In this document: positions 24,065-32,691 of the stretch, piece after piece
How positions within the stretch are numbered: position 1 is the stretch's first letter
Layout of the letters: the number at the start of each line of letters is the position of its first letter
DNA from: Acidobacteriota bacterium
Lineage (GTDB): Bacteria > Acidobacteriota > Terriglobia > Acidiferrales > UBA7541
NCBI GenBank assembly: GCA_003223245.1
Contig: QHYI01000123.1
Span: forward strand, 1 to 46,717
Direction: 5' to 3'
Length of the DNA stretch: 46,717 nt
Program-made: the position numbers and the translations under genes
The notes under the pieces: model-generated
What the model saw: only the letters and a program-made list of their open reading frames with translations
What the model was told of the DNA's origin: nothing
The model's database searches: none

Positions 24065-25012
24065 ATGGCCATTCAACCGACCGAGAAGATCTGGCACAAC
24101 GGAAAATGGATCGATTGGGACGACGCCAAGCTGCACGTTCTCTCCCACGTCGTCAGCTACGGCTCCGCGGTTTTCGAAGGCATCCGCTGCTACGAAACCA
24201 AGCAAGGCCCGGCCATTTTCCGGTTGCGCGAACACATGCAGCGGCTTGTCAACTCCGCCAGAATTTACCGCATGACGCTTCCCTACTCGGTCGACGACTT
24301 CGCGAACACTGCCTGCGAACTTGTTCGCATCAACAAACTGAATTCCTGCTATGTGAAGCCTATCGTGCTTCGCGGCTATGGCGACGTTGGCGTGAATCCC
24401 CTGAATTCTCCGATCGATCTTTACATGGCCTGCTGGAGTTGGGGCGCCTATCTCGGTCCCGACGCGCTTACCAAAGGCGTCGATGTCGGCGTCAGTTCAT
24501 GGACCCGCATTGCGCCCAACACGTTGCCCGCCATGTCCAAAGCCGCGGCTAACTACATGAATTCACAACTCGTGAACATGGAAGCGCGCTTGAATGGTTT
24601 TGTCGAGGGCATTGCCCTGGATGACTCCGGTCATGTCAGCGAAGGATCCGGAGAAAACGTTTTTCTCGTCCACGAAGGCACGCTCTACACGCCGCCACTC
24701 GCGACCAGCATTCTTCCCGGCATCACCCGCGACTCCATTTTGAAAGTTGCCGAAGACCTCCGCATCCCCTGCAAAGAAAGCGTGATTCCGCGCGAGATGC
24801 TCTACATTGCCGATGAAGTCTTCTTCGCGGGCACAGCTGTGGAGGTCACGCCTATCCGCTCCGTCGACCATATTCAAGTCGGCAAAGGAGTTGCCGGCCC
24901 AATCACGCGAAAGATCCAGGAAGAATTTTTCGCCATCACCAGCGGGACCAAGCCCGACCGTCACAACTGGCTCACGCCGGTCGGCGCTCCCGTCGTGGCC
25001 GCCACGCGCTAG
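24065..25012 (+). CDS. ilvE: Branched-chain amino acid aminotransferase
   Basis: IlvE transfers the amino group between glutamate and the keto acids of leucine, isoleucine and valine, using PLP. The 315 residues from ATG 24065 include KIWHNGKWIDWDDAKLHVLSH, GSAVFEGIRCYET, YVKPIVLRGYGDVGVNP and the PLP lysine K159 in PAMSKAAANYMNS, with the class IV signature around EGIALDDSGHVSEGSGENVFLV. Length and lysine position match the E. coli enzyme. AAGGGGAG before the ATG fixes the start. It stands alone; no other ilv or leu genes are nearby. Confidence 0.97.
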   Translation: MAIQPTEKIWHNGKWIDWDDAKLHVLSHVVSYGSAVFEGIRCYETKQGPAIFRLREHMQRLVNSARIYRMTLPYSVDDFANTACELVRINKLNSCYVKPIVLRGYGDVGVNPLNSPIDLYMACWSWGAYLGPDALTKGVDVGVSSWTRIAPNTLPAMSKAAANYMNSQLVNMEARLNGFVEGIALDDSGHVSEGSGENVFLVHEGTLYTPPLATSILPGITRDSILKVAEDLRIPCKESVIPREMLYIADEVFFAGTAVEVTPIRSVDHIQVGKGVAGPITRKIQEEFFAITSGTKPDRHNWLTPVGAPVVAATR

Positions 25013-25332
25013 TTCCGGAGATGAGCATGAAACTCGCATCGAACGCGCCCAATCGATCAGCGTGGTCGTTCTCGCAAACGTTTCGCGGCCCATACCCGCA
25101 CTTAGTGTTGCTCTACAAACTCATTGCGGATGCATTTCGCGCGCTTCGTGCCGGCTTCCGATAGCCCGGCGCTCTCTACGCCAAATCAAAGCATTGTGAC
25201 CGTTCACGGTCTCGTAAGCGTGCTTTCACTGCGGGGGCGCCATTGGATGGCTGACACCCGGCGTGCTCTTTTTCCGCCGATGAAGCGCGTAATATCATGT
25301 GCCGCATCATGCAGCCGAGAGGAGCCTGAATT
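25013..25332. other. Intergenic region without a recognised gene
   Basis: About 320 bases between ilvE and the P1 peptidase. Short open frames here have no ribosome-binding site and no recognisable motif. No convincing promoter hexamers, terminator hairpin or repeat was found; only the GAGGAG before the peptidase GTG stands out. Confidence 0.5.
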
Positions 25333-26499
25333 GTGACCGCACGCATGCTGCTCGCTATCGCTGTCGCTGTTATTTCAACTCCCGGCCTTCTGGCGCAGCA
25401 GCCCGAACCTTCGCATCGGCCTCGAGCGCGCGAACTGGGTATTCATCCAGGTATCTACGATCCCGGCCCGAACAACGCCATCACCGACGTCCCCGGCGTC
25501 CAAGTGGGTCAGGTCACTATCGTCAAAGGCGAAAACGTCCGAACGGGAGTCACGGCCGTTTTGCCGCACGCGGGGAATATTTTTCAGGACAAAGTCGCGG
25601 GTGCAATTTTTGTGTTCAACGCGTTTGGCAAGCTCGTCGGCTCCACACAGGTCATCGAGCTCGGACAAATCGAAACACCTATCGTGCTCACCAATACTCT
25701 GAGCGTCGGGGAGGCCTCGACCGCTTTGGTTAGCTGGACCCTGGCGCAACCCGGAAACGAAGACGTCCTCAGCGTTAATCCCGTCGTCGGTGAAACCAAC
25801 GATGGCTGGCTCAACAACATCCGCGGATTCCACGTCGGAGCCGAGGACATCAAGCGCGCTCTGGACGAAGCTCGCAGCGGCCCTGTCGAGGAAGGTTCCG
25901 TGGGCGCGGGCCAAGGAACGATTGCCTTTGGCTGGAAAGGCGGCATCGGCACAAGTTCGCGCCATCTTCCCGAAAAAGCAGGGGGCTTCATGATTGGCGT
26001 GCTGGTGCAGACAAATTTCGGAGGTCGGCTCACGATTGCGGGCGTTCCCGTCTGGGAGAAGCTAAAGCCCACTCACGCAACCAGCCGCAGATCTAAGTCG
26101 CCAGTCCGAAATGAAGCGGACGGCTCGTGCATGATTATTATCGCCACCGACGCGCCGCTCGATGCGCGGCAGTTGCGGCGGCTTGCGGCGCGAGCATTTC
26201 TCGGCATGGGGCGCTCGGGCTCGACCGGAAGCAACGGCAGCGGCGACTTTGCTGTGGCCTTCTCCACTACGAATCGCATTGCCTTCAACGCCGCTCGCAC
26301 CCCCGCCATCTCCTTACTCGGCGAAGATGCTCTCTCCCCTTTGTTTGAAGCGGCCATCGACGCAACGGAAGAAGCCATCGATAACTCGCTCCTGAAAGCC
26401 CAGACCGTTCACGGCCGCGACGGCCATGTCGCTGATGCGATTCCGATTGATCGCCTCCGTGAAATTTTGGGCGCCGCCGCGCGTCCTTCATCTCACTAA
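25333..26499 (+). CDS. Secreted P1-family peptidase (DmpA/BapA-like beta-aminopeptidase)
   Basis: A 388-residue protein starting at GTG 25333 behind GAGGAG, with a signal peptide (LLAIAVAVISTPGLLAQ) and periplasmic or secreted location. The P1/DmpA features are ITDVPGVQVGQVTI, GVTAVLPHAGN, the VNPVVGETNDGWLNN loop, GAGQGTIAFGWKGGIGTSSR and the autoprocessing site NGSGDF. By analogy with DmpA the precursor is cut before Ser303, which becomes the N-terminal nucleophile of the beta chain. Substrates are N-terminal D- or beta-amino acids in peptides. It is not in an operon. Confidence 0.94.
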   Translation: MTARMLLAIAVAVISTPGLLAQQPEPSHRPRARELGIHPGIYDPGPNNAITDVPGVQVGQVTIVKGENVRTGVTAVLPHAGNIFQDKVAGAIFVFNAFGKLVGSTQVIELGQIETPIVLTNTLSVGEASTALVSWTLAQPGNEDVLSVNPVVGETNDGWLNNIRGFHVGAEDIKRALDEARSGPVEEGSVGAGQGTIAFGWKGGIGTSSRHLPEKAGGFMIGVLVQTNFGGRLTIAGVPVWEKLKPTHATSRRSKSPVRNEADGSCMIIIATDAPLDARQLRRLAARAFLGMGRSGSTGSNGSGDFAVAFSTTNRIAFNAARTPAISLLGEDALSPLFEAAIDATEEAIDNSLLKAQTVHGRDGHVADAIPIDRLREILGAAARPSSH

Positions 26500-26715
26500 A
26501 TAGCTTGACGCTAACGAACCGTGTCAGCGCTTTCTGACGGTTATTGGTTTGTCGAATTTCTATTTTCCCTTTTTTATTTTCCACTTTGCTGCCTTTTGCT
26601 GTCGGCTGTGGGCTGTCGCTTCTCCCGGGACTGGCGTTTCGCGCGGCATTGCGGCTAGAATGCCTCCGTTCGAAGCGCGCCCGTTTCCCCTTTCCGTTCT
26701 TGGGAGGAACTGTTC

Positions 26716-27402
26716 ATGTACAGCCTCACGCAAAAACTTGTCGCCGAATTCCTCGGCACTTTCGCCCTGATTTTCTTTGGCGCCGGTTCCATCTGCGCCG
26801 ATCAGTATCTCCGCACCTCCGGCGGTCTTGGCCTTCTCGGCATCGCGCTTGCGCATGGCCTCGCGATGGGCATCATGGTTTCCGCACTCGGCCACGTTTC
26901 CGGCGGCCACTACAATCCCGCCATCACCATCGGCGTTTGGGTCACCAAGCGCATCAATACGATGGAAGCCCTTCTGTATTGGGCTGCGCAGCTCCTTGGC
27001 GGCATCATAGCAGCCTACATCCTCAAAGCCGCCATTCCTGATGACAATTGGCGCGCGGTCGCCCTCGGCACCCCAGAACTGGCGCGCGATTTTCCTGTCT
27101 GGGCCGGAATGTCCCTCGAGGCGGTCGGCACATTCTTTCTCGTGCTGGTGTTTTTTGCCACCGCCATCGATGAAAAAGGCGCGCTCAAAGCCATTGCCGG
27201 TTTCGGCATCGGCCTGACCATCACGATCGGCATTTTGGTGGCCGGCCCGCTTACCGGCGCAGCGCTGAACCCTGCCCGCGCCTTTGGACCTGCGCTGGCA
27301 GCGAACCATTGGGCGCACCACGGCGTCTACTGGATCGGCCCGCTTGCGGGAGGCTTTATCGCCGGACTTCTTTACGACAGCCTGTATCTGAAAAAAGGCT
27401 GA
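26716..27402 (+). CDS. Aquaporin-family channel (MIP) with TIP-like selectivity filter
   Basis: A 228-residue, six-helix MIP channel with two half-helices: SGGHYNPAITIG (NPA 67-69) and GAALNPARAFGP (NPA 185-187, followed by R188). Aligned by eye with E. coli AqpZ, the ar/R filter positions F43, H174, T183 and R189 become H47, I173, A182 and R188. That H-I-A-R set is like plant tonoplast intrinsic proteins and not AqpZ or GlpF, which suggests transport of water with ammonia or other small solutes (inference). GGGAGGA precedes the ATG at 26716. It has no glycerol kinase or other obvious partner next to it. Confidence 0.93.
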   Translation: MYSLTQKLVAEFLGTFALIFFGAGSICADQYLRTSGGLGLLGIALAHGLAMGIMVSALGHVSGGHYNPAITIGVWVTKRINTMEALLYWAAQLLGGIIAAYILKAAIPDDNWRAVALGTPELARDFPVWAGMSLEAVGTFFLVLVFFATAIDEKGALKAIAGFGIGLTITIGILVAGPLTGAALNPARAFGPALAANHWAHHGVYWIGPLAGGFIAGLLYDSLYLKKG

Positions 27403-27642
27403 AGCCAGTGACTGGTGACTCCAGCCTCGAATGGCTCAAGCCATTTTCCACTTTCCATTTTCCATTTTGGTCTACTTCCAGCGCATAATTCCAAGCTCAG
27501 AAGGATTTGCACGCCTCACGCCTCCCGTACAGGTAACTACCGCGCAACCTGCCTCCACGACTTCCCTGTTCCTTTTTCGTGCTCGATGCTACTTTGGCTT
27601 CACGGCAAACTCGGAAACCGAATTTCCGGGCTCTTACCGAGT

Positions 27643-27667
27643 ACTGAGAACCGAAAACTGAGAACCG
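27643..27667 (+). repeat. Two 11-base direct repeats before pilT
   Basis: ACTGAGAACCG occurs at 27643-27653 and 27657-27667 (period 14), ending 3 bases before the pilT ATG and occupying the place of a ribosome-binding site, which is otherwise missing. The rest of the 27403-27642 gap is pyrimidine-rich with no gene. Confidence 0.6.
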
Positions 27668-27670
27668 CTC

Positions 27671-28816
27671 ATGCCGACTAGCGTTGATGATCTGCTGCGC
27701 CGAGCCGTCGAAAACAAGTCCTCCGACTTGCACCTGAAAGTCGGCAACCATCCCTATTTGCGCGTCGACGGCTTGCTGACTCCGCTCACCGACGTCCCTC
27801 GCATCACGCCGGAAGAAATGCTCTCCATGGCTTTCAGCATGATGACCAATCGCCAGAAGCAAAAGTTCAAGGAAACGGCGGAATTGGACATGGCGTACGG
27901 CGTTGCCGGCCTGGGCCGCTTCCGCGTGAACGTCTTCCAGCAGCGCGGCAACGTCGGCATGGTTCTCCGCGTCATTCCCACAAAAATCCGCACCGCGGAA
28001 GAGCTGAATCTTCCTCCCGTCATCAACAAAATTTGCGAGGAGCAGCGCGGCCTCGTGCTCGTTACCGGAACCACCGGTTCCGGTAAATCCACCACGCTCG
28101 CGGCCATCATCGACCGCATCGACGCTACCCGCGCCGACCACATCATCACCATCGAAGACCCCATCGAATTTCTGCACCGCGACAAGAAAAGCTTCATCAA
28201 CCAGCGCGAAGTCGAAGTCGACACCGCGAATTTCTCGACCGCCTTGCGCGCCGCTCTTCGTCAGGACCCCGACGTCATCCTCGTCGGCGAAATGCGCGAC
28301 CTGGAAACCATTTCCACCGCCCTGCTCGCCGCCGAAACCGGCCACCTGGTGCTTTCCACCCTGCACACTCTCGACGCCACCGAAACCATTCAGCGTATTA
28401 TCGCGGTCTTCCCGCCGCCCGAGCAGAAGCAGATTCGTTTGCAGCTTGCCGCCACGTTGAAAGCGGTCATTTCCCAGCGTCTGGTGCGCCGCGCCGACGA
28501 CAAAGGCCGCGTTCCCGCGGTCGAAATCATGATCGCCACCGCGTACATCCGCGATTGCGTGATCAACCCGGACAAGACCCGCCTGATTCACGACGCCATC
28601 GCCGCTGGCACCAGCCAGTACGGCATGCAGACTTTCGATCAGTCGCTGTTCGATCTCTACTCGAAGCAGCTCATCACCCTCGACGAAGCTCTGGCACGGG
28701 CCTCCAACGCCGACGAATTCAAGCTGCGCATCCAGGGCATCCGCTCCGCTTCCGACGCCGCCCGCGAGGAAATGGAGCGCCAGATGGCCGACTTCGAGCG
28801 CTTCGCCCGCAAGTAA
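27671..28816 (+). CDS. pilT: Type IV pilus retraction ATPase PilT
   Basis: PilT is the hexameric cytoplasmic ATPase that powers pilus retraction and twitching. The 381 residues show the PilT N-domain (DLLRRAVENKSSDLHLKVGNHPYLRVDG), Walker A GTTGSGKST, the Asp box IEDPIEF, Walker B DVILVGEMRDLETI, the His box GHLVLSTLHTLDA and the retraction motif region around AVEIMIAT. Length and order match PilT rather than PilB (no MshEN domain). No other pilus gene is adjacent, as often for pilT. The ribosome-binding site is poor; a direct repeat sits in its place. Confidence 0.96.
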   Translation: MPTSVDDLLRRAVENKSSDLHLKVGNHPYLRVDGLLTPLTDVPRITPEEMLSMAFSMMTNRQKQKFKETAELDMAYGVAGLGRFRVNVFQQRGNVGMVLRVIPTKIRTAEELNLPPVINKICEEQRGLVLVTGTTGSGKSTTLAAIIDRIDATRADHIITIEDPIEFLHRDKKSFINQREVEVDTANFSTALRAALRQDPDVILVGEMRDLETISTALLAAETGHLVLSTLHTLDATETIQRIIAVFPPPEQKQIRLQLAATLKAVISQRLVRRADDKGRVPAVEIMIATAYIRDCVINPDKTRLIHDAIAAGTSQYGMQTFDQSLFDLYSKQLITLDEALARASNADEFKLRIQGIRSASDAAREEMERQMADFERFARK

Positions 28817-29069
28817 AGTTCAGGAGTCGACCGTTCGCAGTTGAAGGTGAAAGACTCCTTCCTTCTTTTTGTCTCGAACCCTGGAGCGGTTTAACTTTCC
28901 GACTCTGGAACTTGGAACTTTTGAACCTTTCTTTCCTTCTCTGTTACGGTTTTCAACCCTTTTGGGCTACGTCGTGACGAAGTCCAGATTTGTTGGGTAA
29001 TTCACCCGATTGCCTTCAGAATTAACCGCACGTTAGGCTTCCTTGCTTGGGGTCAATTGGGGATCGCTT

Positions 29070-30908
29070 ATGAAAGTTCTTTCCTGGAAGGCCTTTCTGG
29101 CACTCGCGTTCTTCATTTGCACTCTTTCAGGGTGCGGCGGCGTTACCAATTCGACTCCGCCTCCGCCTCCGCCACCGCCACCCCCCAAGCCCACCTTCAC
29201 CAGCACCCCACCCACTTCCGCCGCCGAAGGCGTAGCGTACTCTTACCAGGTCACCGCCACTTCCCCGGATTCCAGCGCCATCACCTTCACGCTCACCACC
29301 GCTCCTTCCGGCGCAACGCTCTCTCGGAGCACCGTTGCCTGGACTCCCACGCACGCCGAATCGCGCACTGCCAACTCCTTCACTGTCACGGCCACCACCG
29401 CGGCTGGCGCCAGCGCCACGCAATCCTGGACCGTCACTCCCAACGGCACCGTCACGATCACCGCCGTTGCCACTTACTGGACGCCTTCCGGCTCGGTCAA
29501 TATCCCTCCGCAATGGCCCGCGAATGTCAATTACCCCGCCGCTCTCATCCCGCAACCCGACGGCTCGCTGCTACGCCTACAGGGTGCCGCGAACGCCGAC
29601 GGCTCCTTCAGCATCCCCAACGTTCCTGCCGGCAATTACTGGCTCGAGATCAACCCCAACGCCAACTATTGGACTACGGCGAGCGACTTCGACGACGGCT
29701 ACGATGTGATCGGGCGTCCTCTCGCCACGACGGCGACAGAGAACACTACCACGTTCACCTCCTCCATCTCCGGAATCAACCCTTCCACTACAGGCGGTGA
29801 TTTTTTCCTGGCCCTGACCGACTTCGACGATTCTTTTTCGCCGGCATTCGGCCAGATCCCCGCCAATTCCACCACCTTTACTTCCAGCCTTCCGGTCACC
29901 TCGAACGTGAATTGGACACAGGTAACCACGCTCTATTTAGGGCAATATGTATTCACCACTTCTGGTAATTTCACCGGCTATCTCCTCGGCCCTTCGCAGA
30001 CGGTTTCCAACGTAGCGTTCGTAAACGGCGCAACCAATCCGATCAACGGCACTCTGTCCTCTAGCCCGACGGTCTCTTTGCCTCTCAGCATCACTGGTTC
30101 GGCTTGGGCTGCCCTTGCCGCTTCAGCCGGCCCCGGAACACCATCGCCGACGGTCTCCGATTACTCCGTCTTCGCGCAACCCTACGCCACGGATCGCTTG
30201 GCCCTGCCATCTTCCGGATCGCTTCTCGGACCCGATCTGATTTTGATTGCGCCCGCCGTACCTCCCGCCGCAGGCTCAACTCCCGTTCCGGCTTCCTACG
30301 CTTGCAGCTTCTCTGTGGCCTCTCTCACTTCCCCGCTCTCGGGCTTGGGCTTAGCTCCGATAACCACCGATGTAAACTACGGCACACTTTCTTACGGCGA
30401 TCCGTATCCCTCCAGTTGGCCGCGAATATTTGAGTACTGTCAGATTTCCACCGTCACTCTTCCCCGGCCCAACTCCACCGTGACCGACACTTTCATGGTC
30501 ACCAACAAGCAGGCGACTGCGCTTCCCACGTCCGCCGTCGCGCCCCTTCTGGGTCCCGTACAATCCGCCACACTGAACGGGGGCAGCTTTTTTCAAACCG
30601 CAACCCTCAGCACCACCGCGGTCACCATCAGCTGGAGTTCTCCCTCGACCGGTCAGCCTTACGGTTACTTTGTCCAGGTTTATCAACTGGGGACTCTTCC
30701 CAGCGGCGGAACCGGCTACACTCTGGCTGGAATGTACGGCACCGCTCAAACTTCCGTAGCCCTCCCCTTTTTGTCCGCTGGCAACACCTACGTCTTCGCC
30801 ATTCTGGCGGCCTCCGATGCCAACGCCAACATCGAGACCAAGCCCTTGCGCCACCAAATCCCCTCGGCCGAATCTGCCGTGGTTTCCGCCCCTTTCGTCA
30901 CTCAATGA
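29070..30908 (+). CDS. Exported lipoprotein with proline tract and He_PIG/Ig-like domain
   Basis: A 612-residue protein from ATG 29070. The signal peptide ends in the lipobox LSGC (Cys22), so it is a lipoprotein. A Pro-rich tract (about 30-40, ten consecutive Pro) acts as a rigid spacer to an Ig-like domain (about 43-125: SAAEGVAYSYQVTATSPDSS and the WTP motif), matching the He_PIG pattern of bacterial surface proteins. The remaining 480 residues are Ser/Thr/Pro-rich with repeated beta-strand character and a carboxypeptidase-regulatory-like stretch (DGSFSIPNVPAGNYWLEI at about 178-195). No catalytic motif is seen; a cell-surface adhesion or binding role is possible. The bias toward C in third positions matches the neighbours. 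Confidence 0.8.
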   Translation: MKVLSWKAFLALAFFICTLSGCGGVTNSTPPPPPPPPPPKPTFTSTPPTSAAEGVAYSYQVTATSPDSSAITFTLTTAPSGATLSRSTVAWTPTHAESRTANSFTVTATTAAGASATQSWTVTPNGTVTITAVATYWTPSGSVNIPPQWPANVNYPAALIPQPDGSLLRLQGAANADGSFSIPNVPAGNYWLEINPNANYWTTASDFDDGYDVIGRPLATTATENTTTFTSSISGINPSTTGGDFFLALTDFDDSFSPAFGQIPANSTTFTSSLPVTSNVNWTQVTTLYLGQYVFTTSGNFTGYLLGPSQTVSNVAFVNGATNPINGTLSSSPTVSLPLSITGSAWAALAASAGPGTPSPTVSDYSVFAQPYATDRLALPSSGSLLGPDLILIAPAVPPAAGSTPVPASYACSFSVASLTSPLSGLGLAPITTDVNYGTLSYGDPYPSSWPRIFEYCQISTVTLPRPNSTVTDTFMVTNKQATALPTSAVAPLLGPVQSATLNGGSFFQTATLSTTAVTISWSSPSTGQPYGYFVQVYQLGTLPSGGTGYTLAGMYGTAQTSVALPFLSAGNTYVFAILAASDANANIETKPLRHQIPSAESAVVSAPFVTQ

Positions 30909-31141
30909 CCTGGCGAGGCCGACCAGCGTGTCATCCCGAGCGAAGCGCGGGATCTGCTTTTTCGTTGTCCCCTTACCTGTTTCCTTCTGGTGTTCCGTCT
31001 CTCCCTTCCAAACTCTTGGATCTTTAGCTCTTCGACTTCTTCTCTGTGACCTCTATGCTCTGACCTCTCCTGTCCTCCGTATTAGCTCTTCTCTTCTTCT
31101 CGCCACTAGCCAGTCGCGACTTCTTCCTCTATGCTTTCCTC

Positions 31142-31657
31142 GTGTTCCCCAAGCCTCGCCAGCTCGACTCCGAATCCGCCCTTTACGACGCCGCCATTAA
31201 AATCCTCATGCGCCGCGCGCATTCCATCCATGAAATGAGGCAGGCGCTCGAGCGCCGCTGCGAAGACGCCTCGATGGTGAAAAACGTGATGGCCCGCCTC
31301 AAAAGCGCGGGGCTGATTGACGACGCGCGCTACGCGAGCCAGTTTGCCCACCAGCGCACCGAAGGCCGAAAGCAGGGAAAGTATCGTGTGGCGCGTGACT
31401 TACGCGCCCGCGGCGTCCCCGACCGTCACATCGAAGCGGCGCTAGAAGAGGTCGCCAAAAGTACCGACGAAGCCGCTCTGGTCCGCCAGCGCATCGAGCG
31501 CAAGCTGCGCTCGTTCCGCGGCGAAATCGATGAGAAGAAGCTCGCTTCCCTCTACCGCAGCCTCCTTCACGCCGGATTTTCCGTTGACATCATTCGCCGC
31601 GAACTGCACCTCATGACTCGCGAAAATGTCCCCGAAGGTGATCCTGGAATGGAATAA
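31142..31657 (+). CDS. recX: RecX family regulatory protein
   Basis: A 171-residue all-helical protein that in the family binds inside the RecA filament and limits its activity. The three-helix repeats are visible: ALYDAAIKILMRRAHSIHEMRQAL, then the RLKSAGLIDDARYASQFAHQR signature, and YRVARDLRARGVPDRHIEAALEE, with a fourth repeat ending at MTRENVPEG. It begins at GTG 31142; the pyrimidine-rich 230 bases upstream hold no gene. recA is not in the window, so recX is unlinked here. Confidence 0.88.
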   Translation: MFPKPRQLDSESALYDAAIKILMRRAHSIHEMRQALERRCEDASMVKNVMARLKSAGLIDDARYASQFAHQRTEGRKQGKYRVARDLRARGVPDRHIEAALEEVAKSTDEAALVRQRIERKLRSFRGEIDEKKLASLYRSLLHAGFSVDIIRRELHLMTRENVPEGDPGME

Positions 31658-31733
31658 TCTTCGGACCCTCGGTCTTGAGACGGAACCGAATCTTGTTTCT
31701 GTCCTCTGATCTGCGATCTCCGTTCTCTGCTCT

Positions 31734-32405
31734 TCAAGACAGCGCTTTCTTCAGAAAGCTGAGCGTGCGGTCCCAGGCCAACTTTGCTGACGCTGCATGA
31801 TAGACCTCGGGCCGCATTTCGTTCATGAACGCGTGATGTGCGTCGTAGCGGTACATCTGGAATTTTGATTTCGACTGTTTGAGCATGTTTTCAAGCTCGG
31901 TCACCTTCGCGGGCGTGCACCAATCGTCCTGATTCGCAAAGTGGCAGATCAACGGAATCTTGATCTTCTTGAACTCGGCGGGCTCGACCGGCGGAAGACC
32001 GTAGAAGCATGCGCCCGCATCCATCTCCGGAACCCGCAGAGCCGCCAGGAGCGTCAGCGCGCCGCCCATGCAGAAACCGCCTACGGCAACCTTTTTCTTG
32101 GAAGCTTGCTTCAGGTGCTGAACGGCTCCGCGAATGTCCTGCTCGGCCGCATCGGGAAAATTCAGATCGGTCATCAAGTGCTTTGCTTCATCGGCCACGG
32201 TTGCCAGCTTGCCGCGATACAAATCCGGAACGAGCGTCCGGTATCCCGCTTGCGCAAAACGGTCAGCGGTTTTCTTGATCTGCTCGTTCAGCCCCCAATA
32301 TTCCTGAATGCACACAAAGCCAGGCGCGTTTGCTCCCTTGGGGGTTGCGAGATAAGCGGGACAGCTCTTCCCGTCCGGCCTCTTGACTTGAATCATTTCA
32401 CCCAT
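31734..32405 (-). CDS. Dienelactone hydrolase family protein
   Basis: A 223-residue alpha/beta hydrolase of the dienelactone hydrolase family, cytoplasmic. The nucleophile elbow is GFCMGG with Cys112; the acid is in NQDDWC (Asp160/161) and the base in DAHHAF (His190/191), completing a Cys-His-Asp triad. The early QEYWGLNEQI motif carries the Glu that activates the Cys in this family. No aromatic-ring degradation genes are near, so the substrate may be any small lactone or ester. It lies opposite in direction to alaS and convergent with recX. Confidence 0.92.
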   Translation of the reverse strand: MGEMIQVKRPDGKSCPAYLATPKGANAPGFVCIQEYWGLNEQIKKTADRFAQAGYRTLVPDLYRGKLATVADEAKHLMTDLNFPDAAEQDIRGAVQHLKQASKKKVAVGGFCMGGALTLLAALRVPEMDAGACFYGLPPVEPAEFKKIKIPLICHFANQDDWCTPAKVTELENMLKQSKSKFQMYRYDAHHAFMNEMRPEVYHAASAKLAWDRTLSFLKKALS

Positions 32406-32691
32406 AACGTTTCTCCCATCGAAATTGGCGCACGTTCCTATGTTCGCGCCCCCCGCGCGCTCCCCGCAAGGCTGACAAGATGGTCAATCTCGACTGACCC
32501 TGGCTTTTTTAATGCTTTCCTCACAGCCGCACCACCGGCAAAATTATCTTCCGCTTCTTCAATCACTTACAAAAATGCCCGGGTGTACGGGGCCCCTCCC
32601 ATTTCTCATCTTCGCTTTTCCATTTTCCGCTCTCGCCCACGCGCCACTTTCTGACTCATCCTCCCTCTGCGATAATGGCTATACTCCAAAA

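Noticed and set aside
27497-28591. Long reverse-strand open frame opposite pilT
   Set aside because: Composition is that of antisense to a GC-rich gene (Asp/Gly/Val-rich) and pilT is unmistakable on the forward strand.
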